Source: Ailurus styani (taxonomy: Eukaryota; Chordata; Mammalia; Carnivora; Ailuridae). Taken from it: a stretch of DNA of 64,000 bases. A model generated the notes under the pieces. The model saw only the letters and a list, made by a program, of their open reading frames with translations, made no database searches and had not been told where the DNA came from. Shown piece by piece: positions 11,784-24,175 of this stretch (positions within the stretch are counted from its first letter, which is position 1; the number at the start of each line of letters is the position of its first letter). The stretch is taken from contig LNAC01000380.1 of assembly GCA_002007465.1 (NCBI GenBank), positions 438,429-502,428 on the forward strand, written 5' to 3'. The position numbers were made by a program, and so were the translations under genes.

Positions 11784-11973
11784 TCTGATCTTGCGAACCT
11801 CATCTGATCTTGTGAACCTCCTCTGATCTTGTGAACCTCATCTGATCTTGTGAACCTCCTCTGATCTTGTGAACCTCCTCTGATCTTGTGAACCTCATCT
11901 GATCTTGTGAACCTCCTCTGATCTTGCGAACCTCATCTGATCTTGTGAACCTCCTCTGATCTTGTGAACCTCA
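11784..11973. repeat. 19-bp minisatellite, 10 copies, with 38-bp higher order
   Basis: The unit 'tctgatcttgtgaacctcM' (M = a or c) repeats ten times exactly every 19 bp. The last base alternates in the order a c a c c a c a c a, so the array is mostly made of 38-bp dimers with one break. Copies 1 and 8 share 'ttgcg' for 'ttgtg', which suggests block duplication of seven units. Otherwise copies are identical, implying recent expansion. Confidence 0.95.
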
Positions 11974-13848
11974 TCTGACCTCTGCTTATGTCATTAAGTG
12001 TTGGTCCCATCCAAATGTCAGCATGGACATATTTCTTGTATTAACTAGTCAAGAACACTGAAGACTCCGAAGAGTGTTAGATGGTCCTGGCACGGGGGGA
12101 GTAGGAGATGAATAACAAAGTTAACACCCCCCAACTTCCAACTCCCTCCTGGACCCCTGGTCTGCTGCTGCCACCTCGCCCCTGCACGCACCAGCTCTGG
12201 CTCCTACCTGAGGAAGGAAATGAAGGGTTCAGACCTCCTACTTGTCTTCTCTCTCATGGTCCCTGAACACAGGAGGCGAGCTGTGGCCGCACGGGCTCTA
12301 GGGAGCTCACACTCACCCAGTAGGCTCACCCTGAATGGTAGCCTTCCAGTGAGCCAGGAACAGTGAGCTTATAAATCTGAGCTCCAACTTTGCTTGGGTT
12401 TGGGTTGTTTTTAAAAGAAAAAAATCCAGGTGTGGTTTTCATGCCTCGCCTTCATAGATAAAGTTTCTATCTAAACCATAGCTTATTTAAGGAAATTAAG
12501 GAGGGTGGTAATTTGAGAACAAAAGAGAGGACAGTGTGGTGAGATGGGGGGAGGGGAGGGCAGGGACGTAACAGAGGTGTCCTAGTGTCCAGGAATTAAT
12601 CTGTGTTTTTGTATCTCCTTAAAGATCCCCCTGCAAGCCTCCCCTATGCCCCCTTGCCACTTTTCCCACTGGAGGCACATTCACCTGCCTGCACACAGAT
12701 GACCCCGTTCCTCTTGTCCCCTGAGCCCCACGTCCCACCCCCAGGCTCCGGGCTGGGGCATCCTGACCACTACCAGGCAGCTCTCTGCTTGCAGACACAG
12801 CGGCCTGGCCACGCACCAGTCCCCCATGCCGCCTACCGAATCAGGAGCCCACTGACACGAGGCAGCGGCGCTCGGCTCCAGTCCTGCCTGGACACCTCGG
12901 GCAGGTCAGGTGCCCTCAATGAGACCTTGTTTCTCCACCATCCCCTCCTGGGAGGATTCCTGAAGACTGGAATTAGAATTCTGTATCCAAACAGTCTTCA
13001 GTCTACAGTGTCTCTGGCTCACACAGACACTCAGTAATATACCTGTACGGTTATCACTGTTAATTACTCTACCAAGTCCCCAGGGCTAAGGATTCTAGAA
13101 AGTTCCTTCTGCCCTCCCCTTCACAGCTCACGTCCAACATGTGCTCAAGAACCCCAGTCTGCCTCTGAAGTGGTCTGTGTGTCTGAGCCCTTCCTCTGTT
13201 CTCGGATTGCTTCTTTTTCCCTAACCGCGGACTGTGCAGGGGCCGGGACCCCCCCTTCCATGGGCCCTGGCCGTGGCGCCCCCACCTGGTAGTCTTCCTA
13301 AGGCAAAGCTCTGCTACTCTCATGGTCACACATGTGGGTGGACTCTGTAGGCTCAAGTATCAACCCTTTGGAGTAAATAGCAAACATAAAGCCCCTGCCA
13401 GCTGCCCTTAGGGGGAGCCCAGGGAGCCTGGCCCCACCTGGCCCGCCCAGCTAGAGGGCAGCTGCACACAGGCTGGGGGCTTTTCCCCTGCCACCCATTC
13501 TGCCATCTCCCATCTCCTAGGGTGCCCTTCCTGTGTTGCCACCTGCTAAAACCTGCCCCATGCCAAGCCCCTACCATCGCCATAAAATACGCCCAGTTAG
13601 AGGTTTCTGGTTCCCATGTATCACACCCCCAGTACAAACCGTTGCTCCTGAGATTTGTCTGTGCCTTCAGGAAGCTGTGCTCACCTCTCCAGCTCTGAGC
13701 TCAGGGACTGCAAAGCCAGGCTCAGCAAGCCTGGCCAAATGGAGCAAAATTGGAGTGATTGCTGCCTGGCCCCTGCTCTCTGGCTTTGAGATTGGTACCC
13801 ACCTTCCCCTCTGTCTGTCCTCTGGTACAGTTTCTGGGAGGGTGTAAC
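11974..13848. other. Unique sequence, nothing recognised
   Basis: No exon or repeat family was identified. Open frames such as 12603-13037 are unsupported. Confidence 0.5.
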
Positions 13849-13879
13849 ACACGCACACAGACACACACACACACACCCC
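13849..13879. repeat. Short (CA)n microsatellite
   Basis: About 30 bp of imperfect CA repeat with cgcaca and gacaca interruptions. Confidence 0.85.
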
Positions 13880-15415
13880 GCCTGCATGAACCCCAGTTGG
13901 CACCTGGGAGCCTTCCATTTCCGACTGTTTGTGTGCTAAAATATAAACAGGCTCCAAGTCCGGAGCTATGACAAAAGCTGTGTCAAACCCATCTTTTCCC
14001 AAAACAAACTGGCGGCGGCCAAAGCCATAGGAGATGTTGCTCATAAAATATTGGCTCTTGGCAGGGAAGCAGACTCGAGGGACAATTCTATTTTTTAAAA
14101 TCAACCTTATTGAGATATGACTTATTTTAAACAAAATCCATCATTTCAATGAACTTTGACAAATGCTTAGACCGTCACAATCAAGATAGAGAATATTTTC
14201 CATCACTCCAAGAAATCTGGCTACATTTTTTAATTGATAAAATTTTAAAAGAGTAGTTGAAGTTCACAACATCATTCAGCAGCAAGAACAAAGGTCTCCC
14301 ATAGAGCCCTACCCCCCGCACATGTGCAGCCTCTCCCACCACTGACATCCCCTAGGATACTCTTCTTCCAATCGGCTAATCCACACAGACACATGGTTAT
14401 CACCCAAAGCCCACAGTTTACCTTAGGTTTCATTCTTGGTGTTGATTATTCTGTTGATACCGACAAATGTATGACATGTCTCCATCCTGGTACTAAGATA
14501 CAAAACAGTTTCCTGCTCTCTGCTGATTCATCCCACCTCCTCCCAAAACCCTGGCAACCACCGATCTTACTGTCTCCACCGTTTTGCCTTTTCCGGAATG
14601 CCATACACTTGGAACTGCACAGTACGTAGCCTTTTCTGACTGGCTTCTTTCACTGAGTGATATGCACTTCATGTTCCTCCATGTCTTTTCATGACTCAAT
14701 GGATGGTTTCGTTTTAGTGCCAAATAATAATCCCTGGTCTGGACAGACCACAGTTTATCCGCTCACCTACCGAAGGACGTTTCAGTTGCTTCCAACTTTT
14801 ATCAATTATGAATAAAGCTGCTAAACCACAAAGTGCTGGGTTTTTTGGTGGACAAAGTGCAAATACCGAGAAACATGATTGCAGGATCGTATGGTAAGAG
14901 CATGTTTAGTTGGGTAAGAAACCACCAACCTGTCTCCCCAAGTGGCTGTGCCATGTTGCTTCCCCACCAACAATGAATTAGAGTCCCTGTGGCTCCACGT
15001 TCTCCCAGCATTTGGTGGTGTTGGTGTTCTGGAGGTTGGCCCGTCTAATAGTTGGGTAGTGGTTATCTCATTGTTTTCATTTCCTTGAAGGATAGATATA
15101 TGGAGCCTCTTTTCACATGCTCATTTGCCATCTGTCTCTCTCTTTGGTCTGTTAAAGTCTTTGGCCCATTTAATCAGGTTGTTTGCTTTCTTATTGTTTG
15201 AGTGTGAAGAGTTCTCTTATACTTTGGACAACAATCCTTTATGAGATGTGCTTTTGCAAGTATTTTCTCCCAGTCATTCTCTTGACTTTGTCTTTCACTT
15301 AATTTTTATTAAGTCCAGCTTGTCAGTTATTTTTTTCATGGATCCTGCCTTTGGTGCAGTAATGCTACCCCCAAGGCCAGCTGGGCTTTCTCCTGTGTTA
15401 TTGTCCAGGGGTTTT

Positions 15416-15835
15416 CTAGTTTTGCATTTTACAGTTAGGTCTGGACCCATTTTTACTTGTTTTTTGTGAAAGATGTAGATCTAGATTCTTTTTCTTTTCC
15501 TTTTTTTTTTTTTTTGCCCGTGGATGGCCAATTGTCCCAGCGCCATTTATTGAAAAGACTGTCTTTGCTCCATTGTATTGCCTTTGCTCCTTCATCAAAG
15601 ATGAGTTTTGACTATATTTATGTGGGCCTATCTCTGGGCTTTCTGTTCTGTTCCATTGATTTATTTGTCTGTTTTGACAATACCACATTGTCTTGATTAC
15701 TGTAGCTTTACAGTAAATCTTGAGGTTGGGTAGTGTCATTCCTCTGACTCTGTTCTTGCCATTCAGTATTGACTCGGCTCTTCTGGGTCTTTTGCCTCTC
15801 TGTGTACACTTCAGAATCATTTTGTTGCTATCCAC
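15416..15835 (-). pseudogene. LINE-1 ORF2 C-terminal remnant
   Basis: A 139-codon minus-strand open stretch resembling the ORF2p region after the reverse-transcriptase core. Visible pieces are '[20 protein letters not shown]' (residues 44-63) and '[11 protein letters not shown]'. An expanded A run on the minus strand encodes a lysine-rich tract that is out of character, and the frame stops soon after. It is a remnant with no retained catalytic motif. Confidence 0.8.
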
Positions 15836-16340
15836 AAAATTACTGGCTGGGATTTAGGTTGGGATTACATTGGATCAATAGATCAAGTTGAGAAGAATTG
15901 ACATCTTGATAGTATTAAGTCTCCCTATCTGTGAACATGGACTATCTCTCCATTTATTTACATAATTCTTTTATTTCATTCATCAGAATTTTGTAGCTTT
16001 CTTGGTGTGGATCTTGTACAAATTTTGATACATTAATAGCTAAGTATCTCATCTTTGGAGTGCTAATGGAAATGGTCATGTGTTTTTAATTTAACTATTG
16101 GTATATAGGAAAATGACTGGCATTTGTGTATCAACCTTGTGCTAAGCAACCTCACTATAATCACTTAATAGTTCCTGGAGGGTTTTTTTGTTCATTCTTT
16201 CGGATTTTCTACATAGACTATTACGTCATCTGCCAACAAAGAGTTTTATTTCTTCCTTCTCAATCTGTGTCTTTTATTTCCTTTTCTTTTCTTATTACAT
16301 TAGCTAGAACTTCTAGTACAAGGTTGAAAGGAGGGATGGG

Positions 16341-16528
16341 GGGCACCTGGGTGGCTCAGTGGGTTAAGCCTCTGCCTTTGGCTCAGGTCATGATCTCAGG
16401 CTTCTGGGATTGAGCCCTGCATCGGGCTCTCTGCTCAGCGGGGAGCCTGCTTCCTCCTCTCTCTCTGCCTGCCTCTCTGTCTACTTGTGATCTCTCTCTC
16501 TCTCTGTCAAATAAATAAATTTTAAAAA
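16341..16528 (+). mobile_element. CAN SINE (mustelid-type SINEC), insertion 1
   Basis: tRNA-Lys-derived head 'gggcacctgggtggctcagt', body through 'gggctctctgctcagcgggg', CT-rich stretch, and an A-rich tail with 'aaataaataaat'. Target-site duplications are 16326-16340 and 16529-16543, 15 bp with one mismatch (gaaaggagggatggg / gaaaggagtgatggg). It sits in the antisense L1 and is specific to carnivores. Confidence 0.97.
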
Positions 16529-16590
16529 GAAAGGAGTGATGGGGGGGGACTTTCCTCCCTTGTTCCTGATCTTGGGACAATTCTAGAATT

Positions 16591-17394
16591 AAGACTTTCT
16601 ACAGATCACTGGTGCATCAGGCACCGATGATGGTGGACACCTGGTCAGCATGGCCCTATAGGCATGTCGGCAGTAGAGTGTAACCCACCAGGCATAAGGC
16701 TTACACAGAAGTTGTTCAGGGGAACATGATGGATCAGGCCCCTGATTGACTTTGGCTGGTCGGCAAGTATAGAAGCTGGACTCTGTGGTTTTAGAGGAAG
16801 GAAATTCTCAGTTCTTGCTCACAGAAGTGCTAAGCAAGGCAGAGAGGAGACGAAACTGACAGGCTCTCCGAAGGTTGAAAGCAGCAGGTGGCGTCTGGTG
16901 TGGACCCAGGCAGCTCAACCCCAGGAAGACTTTTGGTACCTCTGAAGTGGATGCAGAAATGTGTGTTCAGAGGGAGGGAGGGGATGGCAGGGCTTAGCAC
17001 ATACATCAGGCAAAGAGCAAGAGGGAACACTGTCCATTCCCAGTCACCGGCACCCTCAATCTCATCTAGCGGGTCAGCCGGGGTCACAGGCTTCTGGCTG
17101 AGAGGTGCTAATAAGACGGACACATGGACCAGGTCACCAGGACAGACCACTACATCCACTCACTGCCATCTCTGCAACCTGGGCTTGTACCCAATATGGA
17201 GGAATTCTCAGGGTAAGCAAATGTGGGGAATGGAGGAGGATGTGACAGCAAAACCGATCATCAGGAGCGACAAAATGATATTTTTATTGAGATGGGGATA
17301 AAAGCCAGGAGATCCCATCAAGTTGCCAACATGGCCTGAGGCACCCCAGAAAAGCATTCCTTGAGAATCATGGCAAGAATGGCCAGGAACACAG
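16591..17394. other. Unique sequence, nothing recognised
   Basis: No repeat or exon recognised. A 137-codon frame at 16888-17301 has no protein likeness. Confidence 0.5.
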
Positions 17395-17530
17395 TCAGGA
17401 GTCAGGCAGCCTGGGGTCGAATCTGGGACACGTCACTCCCACCCCTTTTAGCAAGTGACAATCCTCCCCTTGGATTGTTTCCTCCTTTCTGAAAGGGGGC
17501 ATTCAGTGCGGCACTTTGTAAATAGCTGAG
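17395..17530 (+). mobile_element. MIR SINE fragment
   Basis: Shows 'caggcagcctggggtcgaat', then 'caagtgacaatcctcccctt', then 'tcctcctttctgaaa', in MIR order. Diverged. Confidence 0.65.
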
Positions 17531-17727
17531 GACCCCATCTTCTGCCATTTCCCTAGAGCAGGTACTATGCTTTTGCAAAGATGCCCTTGGGGAAGGGAGG
17601 GGAGAAGACCGCAGCAAAATCACTCTCAATTAACCCCAGGGAGTCATTCATTCTAGCTGACCACAGAGCTGGAAAAGCAGAGTTAGGATGGAGAGTTTCC
17701 CAGGCAAATCATAACTGTGGAGGGTGG

Positions 17728-17781
17728 GAGAGGGAGTAGGGGTGAGAACAGGAGGAGAGGGAGTAGGGGCGAGAACAGGAG
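17728..17781. repeat. 27-bp tandem repeat, 2 copies
   Basis: 'gagagggagtagggg' heads each copy at 17728 and 17755. One difference (gtgag/gcgag). Confidence 0.85.
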
Positions 17782-18350
17782 ACCCATCAGTGAGCCAGGC
17801 TCCGGGATGGCTGCCCCGGACGCCTGACGGCGGCAGCTACTTCGGGACTATGAGTGGAGGGGGGGGACACCTCCACTTCCTCTGTTTTGCCGGCCCTGTG
17901 CCTGGAGCCCAGCACCCCCTGGGCTTCTGCAGGCATGCCATCCGTCAGTGGGACCAGGTGGCCCCTTCCAGGAAGCCAGTCCACCGGCTCTCCCTGTCAT
18001 CCAGTGCTATCTGCGGGCTGTGCTGAGAGCCCGGCTCAGCCTGGGTGCAGAGGAAGGACCAGCTGGTGTGGAGGAGTGAGACGCTTCCATGTGGCCTGTG
18101 CGGTGGCTGGGCGGGAGGTGGAGACAACTGGGCCAACCACACCAAGCCCTGGCACTCACTCTCAGAGACAGGATCCACGTTGAAGGGGACAAGTTTAAAA
18201 AGTAAGCGGAAATTCCCAAGCGGGGCCCTGGGTGGGCGTGCCTTCCAGCCTCCCCAAGGCCCCACAGAGTCATGGTGGCTAGCCCGTCTTATGCATCAGG
18301 ACACCGAGGCTCGGAAGGTTCAGGGTGCCATGAAAGCTAACAGCCCAGCT
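17782..18350. other. GC-rich unique sequence, nothing recognised
   Basis: Overlapping open frames on both strands, none recognised. Confidence 0.5.
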
Positions 18351-18354
18351 CCAG

Positions 18355-18475
18355 AGGCAGAAGACACAGGTTCCAGCTGAGGCTCCCTCACCAGCACTCA
18401 TAGGCAAGTGACCGTGGGCCAGTCACTCAACCTCAGCGTGCCTCAGTTTCTACAGTTATAAAATAGCTCATGCCT
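18355..18475 (+). mobile_element. MIR SINE fragment
   Basis: 'gaccgtgggccagtcactca' and 'gcctcagtttctacagttat' followed by 'aaaatagctc' are the conserved MIR core and following block. Confidence 0.75.
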
Positions 18476-18939
18476 CCACCTCCTTTAGAACTCTCTCCAA
18501 ACATCCCTGGTGGACTGCGTCATGGTCCACAGGACTAGCTGCCCCTCCCTGGGCAAGGAGGGGGCTTCCCTGCCCTCCCTAATACCAGGTTAGCCTCATC
18601 TCTGTCTATGCAAGGAAGCAGGAGCTGTAGCAACTTGTTTCCTGTCTGAGAAGGAGCTTCAACAACACGCAGGCCAAGGGCTCTTTCCTCTTCTCATTGT
18701 CATGATTCCAGAAATGTCCCAGAGAAAGACAACAGCATGATTCTGGCTCTGGAGGGACGACGACACAGAACAGGACCCACATGGGCGGACACATGGCACA
18801 AACAAGACATAAATCTCTGTGCTGTTGGGTGGTGGTGTTTAGTATAACGTACCCTGCTCCGAGTCCTGGCCACCCCATGCATTTGCAGCCCTGTGCCCAG
18901 CCCTGGCTGCACTGGAGTGTCTGTGCCCCGCCCCGTGTG
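18476..18939. other. Unique sequence, nothing recognised
   Basis: No exon or repeat family identified. Confidence 0.45.
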
Positions 18940-19140
18940 AGTTCCCTGCAGCCCTCATAACATTTACAACACTGCGTGTTTTTCCTTTGCCTTGCTTATC
19001 TTCTGTCTCCCCTTAAGAGAACATAAACCCCATACAGCAGGAATTTTTGTCTCTTGCTCATGACTATCTTTGACACCAGGAATAGAGCTTGGCAGGTGGA
19101 GGGTACGCACATGCACACACAAAGCATGGAATAAATAAAT
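18940..19140 (+). mobile_element. L2 LINE 3' end
   Basis: 'cttctgtctccccttaagag' with 'agcaggaatttttgtctctt', 'aatagagcttggcaggtg' and a terminal 'ggaataaataaa' match the order of the L2 3' UTR. Diverged. Confidence 0.65.
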
Positions 19141-19189
19141 ACGGAAGAGCAGAAATTAACTGAGGCTCTATCCCAGATGAAATACAGAT

Positions 19190-19350
19190 GCATTTAATCT
19201 TCAAAATGATCCAATGTTTCGAATACTATTATGATTCCCATTTTGCAAATGAGAAAAACAAAGCATGAGGGTTAAGAGAACTTGCCCAAAGTCACACACT
19301 AAGCCAGCATGCAAGTCTGGGTCACATTTTCGATCACCGTGTCCTTCAGC
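19190..19350 (-). mobile_element. MIR SINE, antisense
   Basis: Has 'attcccattttgcaaatgag', then 'aacttgcccaaagtcacaca', then 'gcaagtctgggtcac'. This is the antisense MIR sequence in full order. Confidence 0.8.
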
Positions 19351-19554
19351 CTGTCAACAATACCTTCCCTGCAGCGTTGCTGGGAAGAGGTAAAGGGCTT
19401 GGGGCATACAAGGATATCAGCAAATGGTAGGAGTCACAGAAGGCGTGTTGCCGGCCTGCTGATGCAACTGGTCCAAAGTCCGAAAACTAGGAAGAAGAAG
19501 CGGGCACATCCTCCCAGGCCTCCTGACCCCAACGTCCATGCTTGTTCTGGGACA

Positions 19555-19700
19555 TCAGTAGGTCCCAAACCTGGATGAGCTCCAGGATCACCTGGGGGGA
19601 TTTCAAAAACTACCGTTGTCTGGGCCTTGGGTACTAAGTGCAAACCTTTGCAGATAGGTCCAAACACCTGTACTTTTAAAGAGCAATTCAGGGGAAGTGG
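19555..19700 (+). mobile_element. MER5A-like DNA transposon remnant
   Basis: Begins 'ggtcccaaacctggatgagc' with 'aggatcacctggggggattt', 'ctgggccttgggtac' and 'taggtccaaacacctg' following, the layout of the MER5 group. Confidence 0.5.
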
Positions 19701-20479
19701 ACTCTGAGACCAACCAGAGGAGACTCTGTACCATCCCTGGCCCATCACCTGCAGGTGAGACCCTCTGCTCTCCTCTGAGGCTGGATGATAGGACCACCAC
19801 CCTGCCTGCTGAGGGGTTTGGCCCTGGGTTTCTATCCTCGTGCTAAGAACCCACTAGTTAAATGATGTGGGTTTGCCGATGCCATCTCTGACTCCAGCTG
19901 ACACCCCAGCCCAGACTCCTGGTGTTGCCAAGAGCGACAGAGAGGCGACCCTCTGCACATCAGCCATGAAAAGGTCCAGGGTCCTGGTCTCCAAGACCAG
20001 GCCAGGAGGTGTCTTGTCCCAGGGAACCAGAACTTTTGAATAAAGGGCCCATCAGTCAGCACCACACCTGGGAACTGAGTCAATGAGACCCTTTAGCAAA
20101 ATGAGAGCAGGGACACTGCGATGTTGCCAAAGAAAGGGGACTTACACTTTGTGTGATCTCTTTGTGGAACACATCAGGAGCTAGCCTACAAGCCTGCACA
20201 CCATGATGAGCTTCTCCAGAGCTGTGGGGATGTCCGTGCTGTCTGCTTCATGCAGGCCATGTGGTCACTGAATGACACTTGTACTAGAGGGGACTTGGAA
20301 GGGGAGAAGAGGGTTGATGAAAGGAGGCCCCTTCGCACTCCCAGCACAGGCACCATCTTGGACAGGAGCCACAACCAGGGGAAACTTGGAAACCGGAACT
20401 CTATCCAAACGAGCTCCACATTTATCTAATGAGACTGGCTATAAGGTTTTAGGGAGCTGACACATACATTTTTTTCTTC
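19701..20479. other. Unique sequence, nothing recognised
   Basis: No exon or repeat family identified. Confidence 0.45.
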
Positions 20480-20935
20480 CTATGTAGTTTCCTAGGGCTG
20501 TGATAACACCGTACCATAAACTGGATGGTATGAAACGACAGAAACGTATTTGCTTACACCCCGGGAAGCCGGAAGTCCAAGATCAAGCTGAGGCAGACTT
20601 GGCGTGTTCCGGGTGCTCCAGGAGATGATCCATTCCATGCTTCTTTCTTATCTTCTGAGATTTGGGCAGCAGTTTGGGTCATTCTTGGCCTGTAGATAAC
20701 ATCATTCCAACCTCTTCTTCATCCTCACATGGCATTCTCCCTGTGTGCACGTCTGTGTCCAAATTTTCCTTCTTTACAAGGACACTGGTCATGCTGGGTT
20801 AGGACAGTTCCTAGCGACCCCATCTCAATTTAACTACATCTACAGACTTTATTTCCAAATAAAGTCACATTCAAGGGTATGGATGTCTATGGGGTTCTGA
20901 AATGTTTTTAGGGAACCCAAACCAATAGATATCAC
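20480..20935 (-). mobile_element. MLT1 (MaLR) solitary LTR, antisense
   Basis: Nearly complete. Order along the plus strand: 'tagtttcctagggctgtgat', 'gccggaagtccaagatcaag', 'tcacatggcattctccctgt', 'aaggacactggtcatgctgg', 'tccaaataaagtcacattca'. That is the complement of an MLT1 LTR. No internal retroviral sequence is attached. Confidence 0.85.
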
Positions 20936-23469
20936 CACCTTAGTTCAGAATGAATGGTTTGGCAGGAAAATGTATCGGTCAGAAGGAGGAAGACCAAAAC
21001 AGCCGTCTTTGATAGCTAGTGAAACTGAGAACGTGTAATGTCAATCAACAACCCTAATGAGCTCCCCGGATTGAATTTGCCCCTCTCAAATGCCCCAGGG
21101 AAACTCACACTCAACGCAGCATGTCTCAACACACCCCCTGTGTGGGGAGGCCAATGCCTAAGCAAAGGCAAGAGGCTGAGTCTGCTCCCACCCTTACCCA
21201 TCAGAGAATTCCCTCCTGCAATTTTGGTTAAGATATGGCCTATGGATAGAGTTACACAATTCAAAATAAAATAAACTCTAATATATATTAATAGACTGTT
21301 CCATGATTCTAGACTGGGTGTCAGAAAAATATAAATACTTTGAAAATCTGAAATCTCAGGGGCCGGGTCATGCCTCATCCCAGGTGGCATGGATGCCTGG
21401 CCGCTGGTGTCCCTGACTTGGGCAGGTCCTGAAAACTGTGTGCTAAATAGACATACAGAGAATGTGTGTGAAATGAGGGGTCAGTCCGACACAGTAGTTA
21501 GATGCTTCTTTTCAAGCCAAGGAGAGAGGCTCAGGACGAACCCGCCCTGCCCACACCCTGATCTCGGCCCTCCAGCCTCCAGGGCCGAGTGCGGGAAAAC
21601 AAATGTGTGGTGTCTAAGCTCCCGGTTGGCGGTACTTGCTACGGCAGCCCTCGCCCACTGATGCAAGGGGCGTGTAGAAGACTCCGAGGGGAAACCACGC
21701 ACAGAGCAAACATCCCACACAGTGAGAAGGCTGTGAGCTTGGGGTTCTGACAGAGACCACAGCGGGGAGGTGAAGGCAAGAGGCTTCCAGCGCAGAGGAC
21801 CACCCCCAGCTGTGTGCCGCAGCCCCGGCCAGGGTGGCCCCGCTCTGCTCCCTGCTGCTCTAGGGAATGCGGAGTCACCAGTCAGGGCCCCTAAGCCAGC
21901 CCTGCTGTTTGCGTTTTGACTAACACCTGGCGGTCAGAGGCGAAGGTGGGCAGCCCACCCAGCCAGGTCCCGGGGGGAGGCCCGCGAGGGAATCACAGTG
22001 TCGCGGATCGAATGACCACCCAGAGGTGGGGGCAAGGGGGAAAGAAAATAGAAATTTCCCATCAATCGTTTGGAGCACCGGGGGTGGGGGTTTACAACAT
22101 CGATTCCAAAATGCCGTCCGTGACATCGTTTTCAACCCCATCAAAGGCAGGGAGACAGGAGGGGCCAAAGCGAAGAAGGGAATTTGTGCAAGGACCCCGT
22201 CTGTCGTCACAACACCTGTTTCTGATCATAAAAGTAACAGACGATGGCTTCAGAGAACTGGGGGCGAGTGTGACGATCAGGCACCGAGGTAAGATTTCTC
22301 ACGAACCCACCCGAAGACCACGGGCCTGTGTGGGTGTGATGCTCCGTGTAGACACTCCGGGTGTGTTCTTGTCACAGAAGCCGTGTTGTGAGAACGTCTC
22401 TCTCTCGCGATAAAAATAATTCCTCCAAACATCATTTCTGCAGCTCCCAACACTCTGTCCCGTGAATGAGCACAGTGAACACTTCCTCTGTTTACAGGAA
22501 CGCGGTCCCTCCACTTGTTCCTTATTTTAAGTAACAATACAATGCACGTGTGTATGAAACGTCATTCGCCTCTCTGGGGGTCCCACAGAACTGCCCCCAG
22601 AGTGGGCGTGGCTGAGTGGCGGACGCTGTCGGGCTCCTGGTTCACGCGGCCAGATACTGACCATGTCGCAAGAAAGCGTATGGATTTGCTGTGGACAACG
22701 CAGGGCCCCATTGAAACACGGGGCCCTCGTTTCTGAAATTAGACCAAAGCGAAACCAGTTTTGCTGAGGAAATTTCACACTAGCTTCTGAAATTATCGTT
22801 TATAACTGGGAATGGTATAAAGACCCAGACTTAGCAATGTCCTCACAATGCCTCCAGCACAGCCCATGTGGTCTCCCAGGGTCCCGGGATGGGATCTGCC
22901 CCCGGGGTCTGCTTCTCACGAGTCCCCGCAGTGCCCTCCGTCCTGGGGCCCCATCGGCCCCCACCAGGACGCAGCCTGGGCGTGGAATCCCCTTCGTCCC
23001 TGTCTCATCAGAGCCTCTCCAAGTGTGATCCAAGATGAGGGAAAACATTTTCTTCTGTACTTGTGCGTCCCCCTGGCTGTGCGCGATGTGGGGATCGGTT
23101 CTCACTCTCCGGTCGCCTCAGACACAGCACTCATGTTCGTGCTTCTGGGCGAACAGCTCGGTCCCCGCTCAGGAAGCACAGAGTTGCTCTCGGGGTCTGG
23201 AGGCTGTGCTTGGCCAGACCTCCCGTGTGTTCTCAGGTGAGCCGGGGCTCTCAGAGGAGCAGGTGTCCCTGCAGAGTGACGCTCGTCCCTGGAAGGACAG
23301 AAGGCCACCTCTGGAGGCAGGGACACCACTGCAAGCCCCCTGGACCCCCACACTGTCGCCACCCTCGGGGCTGCTCCTACCCGCACCGTGGACCAGAGCC
23401 ATCGTGGCCTTACAGACATGACCTTGCTGTCAAAGGCCTGGATCGACCTCCCAGCCTTGCTGTGACGCC
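20936..23469. other. Unique sequence, partly CpG-rich
   Basis: About 2.5 kb with no recognised exon or repeat. 22.85-23.45 kb is GC-rich with many open frames on both strands, none recognisable. 22190-22550 may hold fragments of an old LINE, but not enough to call. Confidence 0.45.
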
Positions 23470-23600
23470 GTGAGGTCACCTGACCTTGTGAATCCACAGC
23501 CTCTTCATCGGGGATGACGATGCCTAGACCTTTCCTTCAGGGTCAAAAGAGGTAATACACACAAAGCTTTCAAAATGATGCCACAGAGCAGCACTTAGAC
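23470..23600 (+). mobile_element. MIR SINE fragment
   Basis: 'cctcttcatcggggatgacg', 'tcaaaagaggtaatacacac' and 'cagagcagcactta' follow the second half of MIR. Confidence 0.55.
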
Positions 23601-24139
23601 ATGAACTGCCCCAGCCATGCCCCTTCCGGCAGCCGTCCCCTCTAAATGCCCGGCCAGGGTACCCACTTCCTGATGGCAACGGAATCAGCGCACGGAGGGC
23701 TCACTCCTTACCTGGCTCAGGGGGCACGGGGAAGGTACAGAGCAACGGGGAAAGGGCTTCGCATGGAGCCAGCAGGGCCTGCCTGTCTGTCCAGGGTATA
23801 GACAAGCCCAGGACATCCCCACAGCACGACGGGCTTGCCGAGAGTGGGCTGCGGCTCCCCACACCCGGGCCGCACCCTCAGGTCACTGCAGCCTCCCTCC
23901 AACAGAACAGCTTCTCCCTGCCGGCCGTCGATCCCAGGAAGCTGCGGACACTCCGGAGCGGCTCTCCCGAGTCTGATTCCGAGGCGGGCCTGGAGAAACG
24001 GCCCAGGAGCCCCTGGCTCAGCGCGGGGCAGGCAGGTCTCACCTCCACCCAGGGTGGACCCAGAGCTGTCCTGAGACTCAGCCCTGCCTTGAGTCTCTTT
24101 CCTCCCCTCCCCCTCCCTCGCTGCTCCCCCCAACCCTGC
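23601..24139. other. GC-rich unique sequence, nothing recognised
   Basis: No repeat or exon identified. Confidence 0.45.
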
Positions 24140-24175
24140 CTTCCTTTTCCCTTCCTTTTCCCTTCCTCCCTCTGT
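24140..24175. repeat. Pyrimidine-rich (CTTCC/TTTTCCC) tract
   Basis: Short pure C+T stretch with repeated 'ccttccttttcc'. Confidence 0.8.

Larger units (their letters stand above)
14085..16590 (-). mobile_element. Long antisense LINE-1 (3' UTR and part of ORF2)
   Basis: Reads as complement of L1. The 3' UTR lies on the left ('aaaccctggcaaccaccgat' at 14545, 'ttcagttgcttccaact' at 14780, 'tatggtaagagcatgttta' at 14890). ORF2 lies from about 15180 rightward ('ttggcccatttaatcaggtt', 'tttattgaaaagactgtctt'). Many stops and indels make it dead. The leftmost 130 bp may belong to a second old L1. It is interrupted at 16341-16528 by a CAN SINE, so it predates that SINE. Confidence 0.85.

Noticed and set aside
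11784..11973. CRISPR-like regular repeat array
   Set aside because: Continuous 19-bp tandem units with no spacers, in a mammalian genome.
15416..15835. Novel basic protein with a poly-Lys tract
   Set aside because: It is an antisense LINE-1 ORF2 remnant with an expanded A run.
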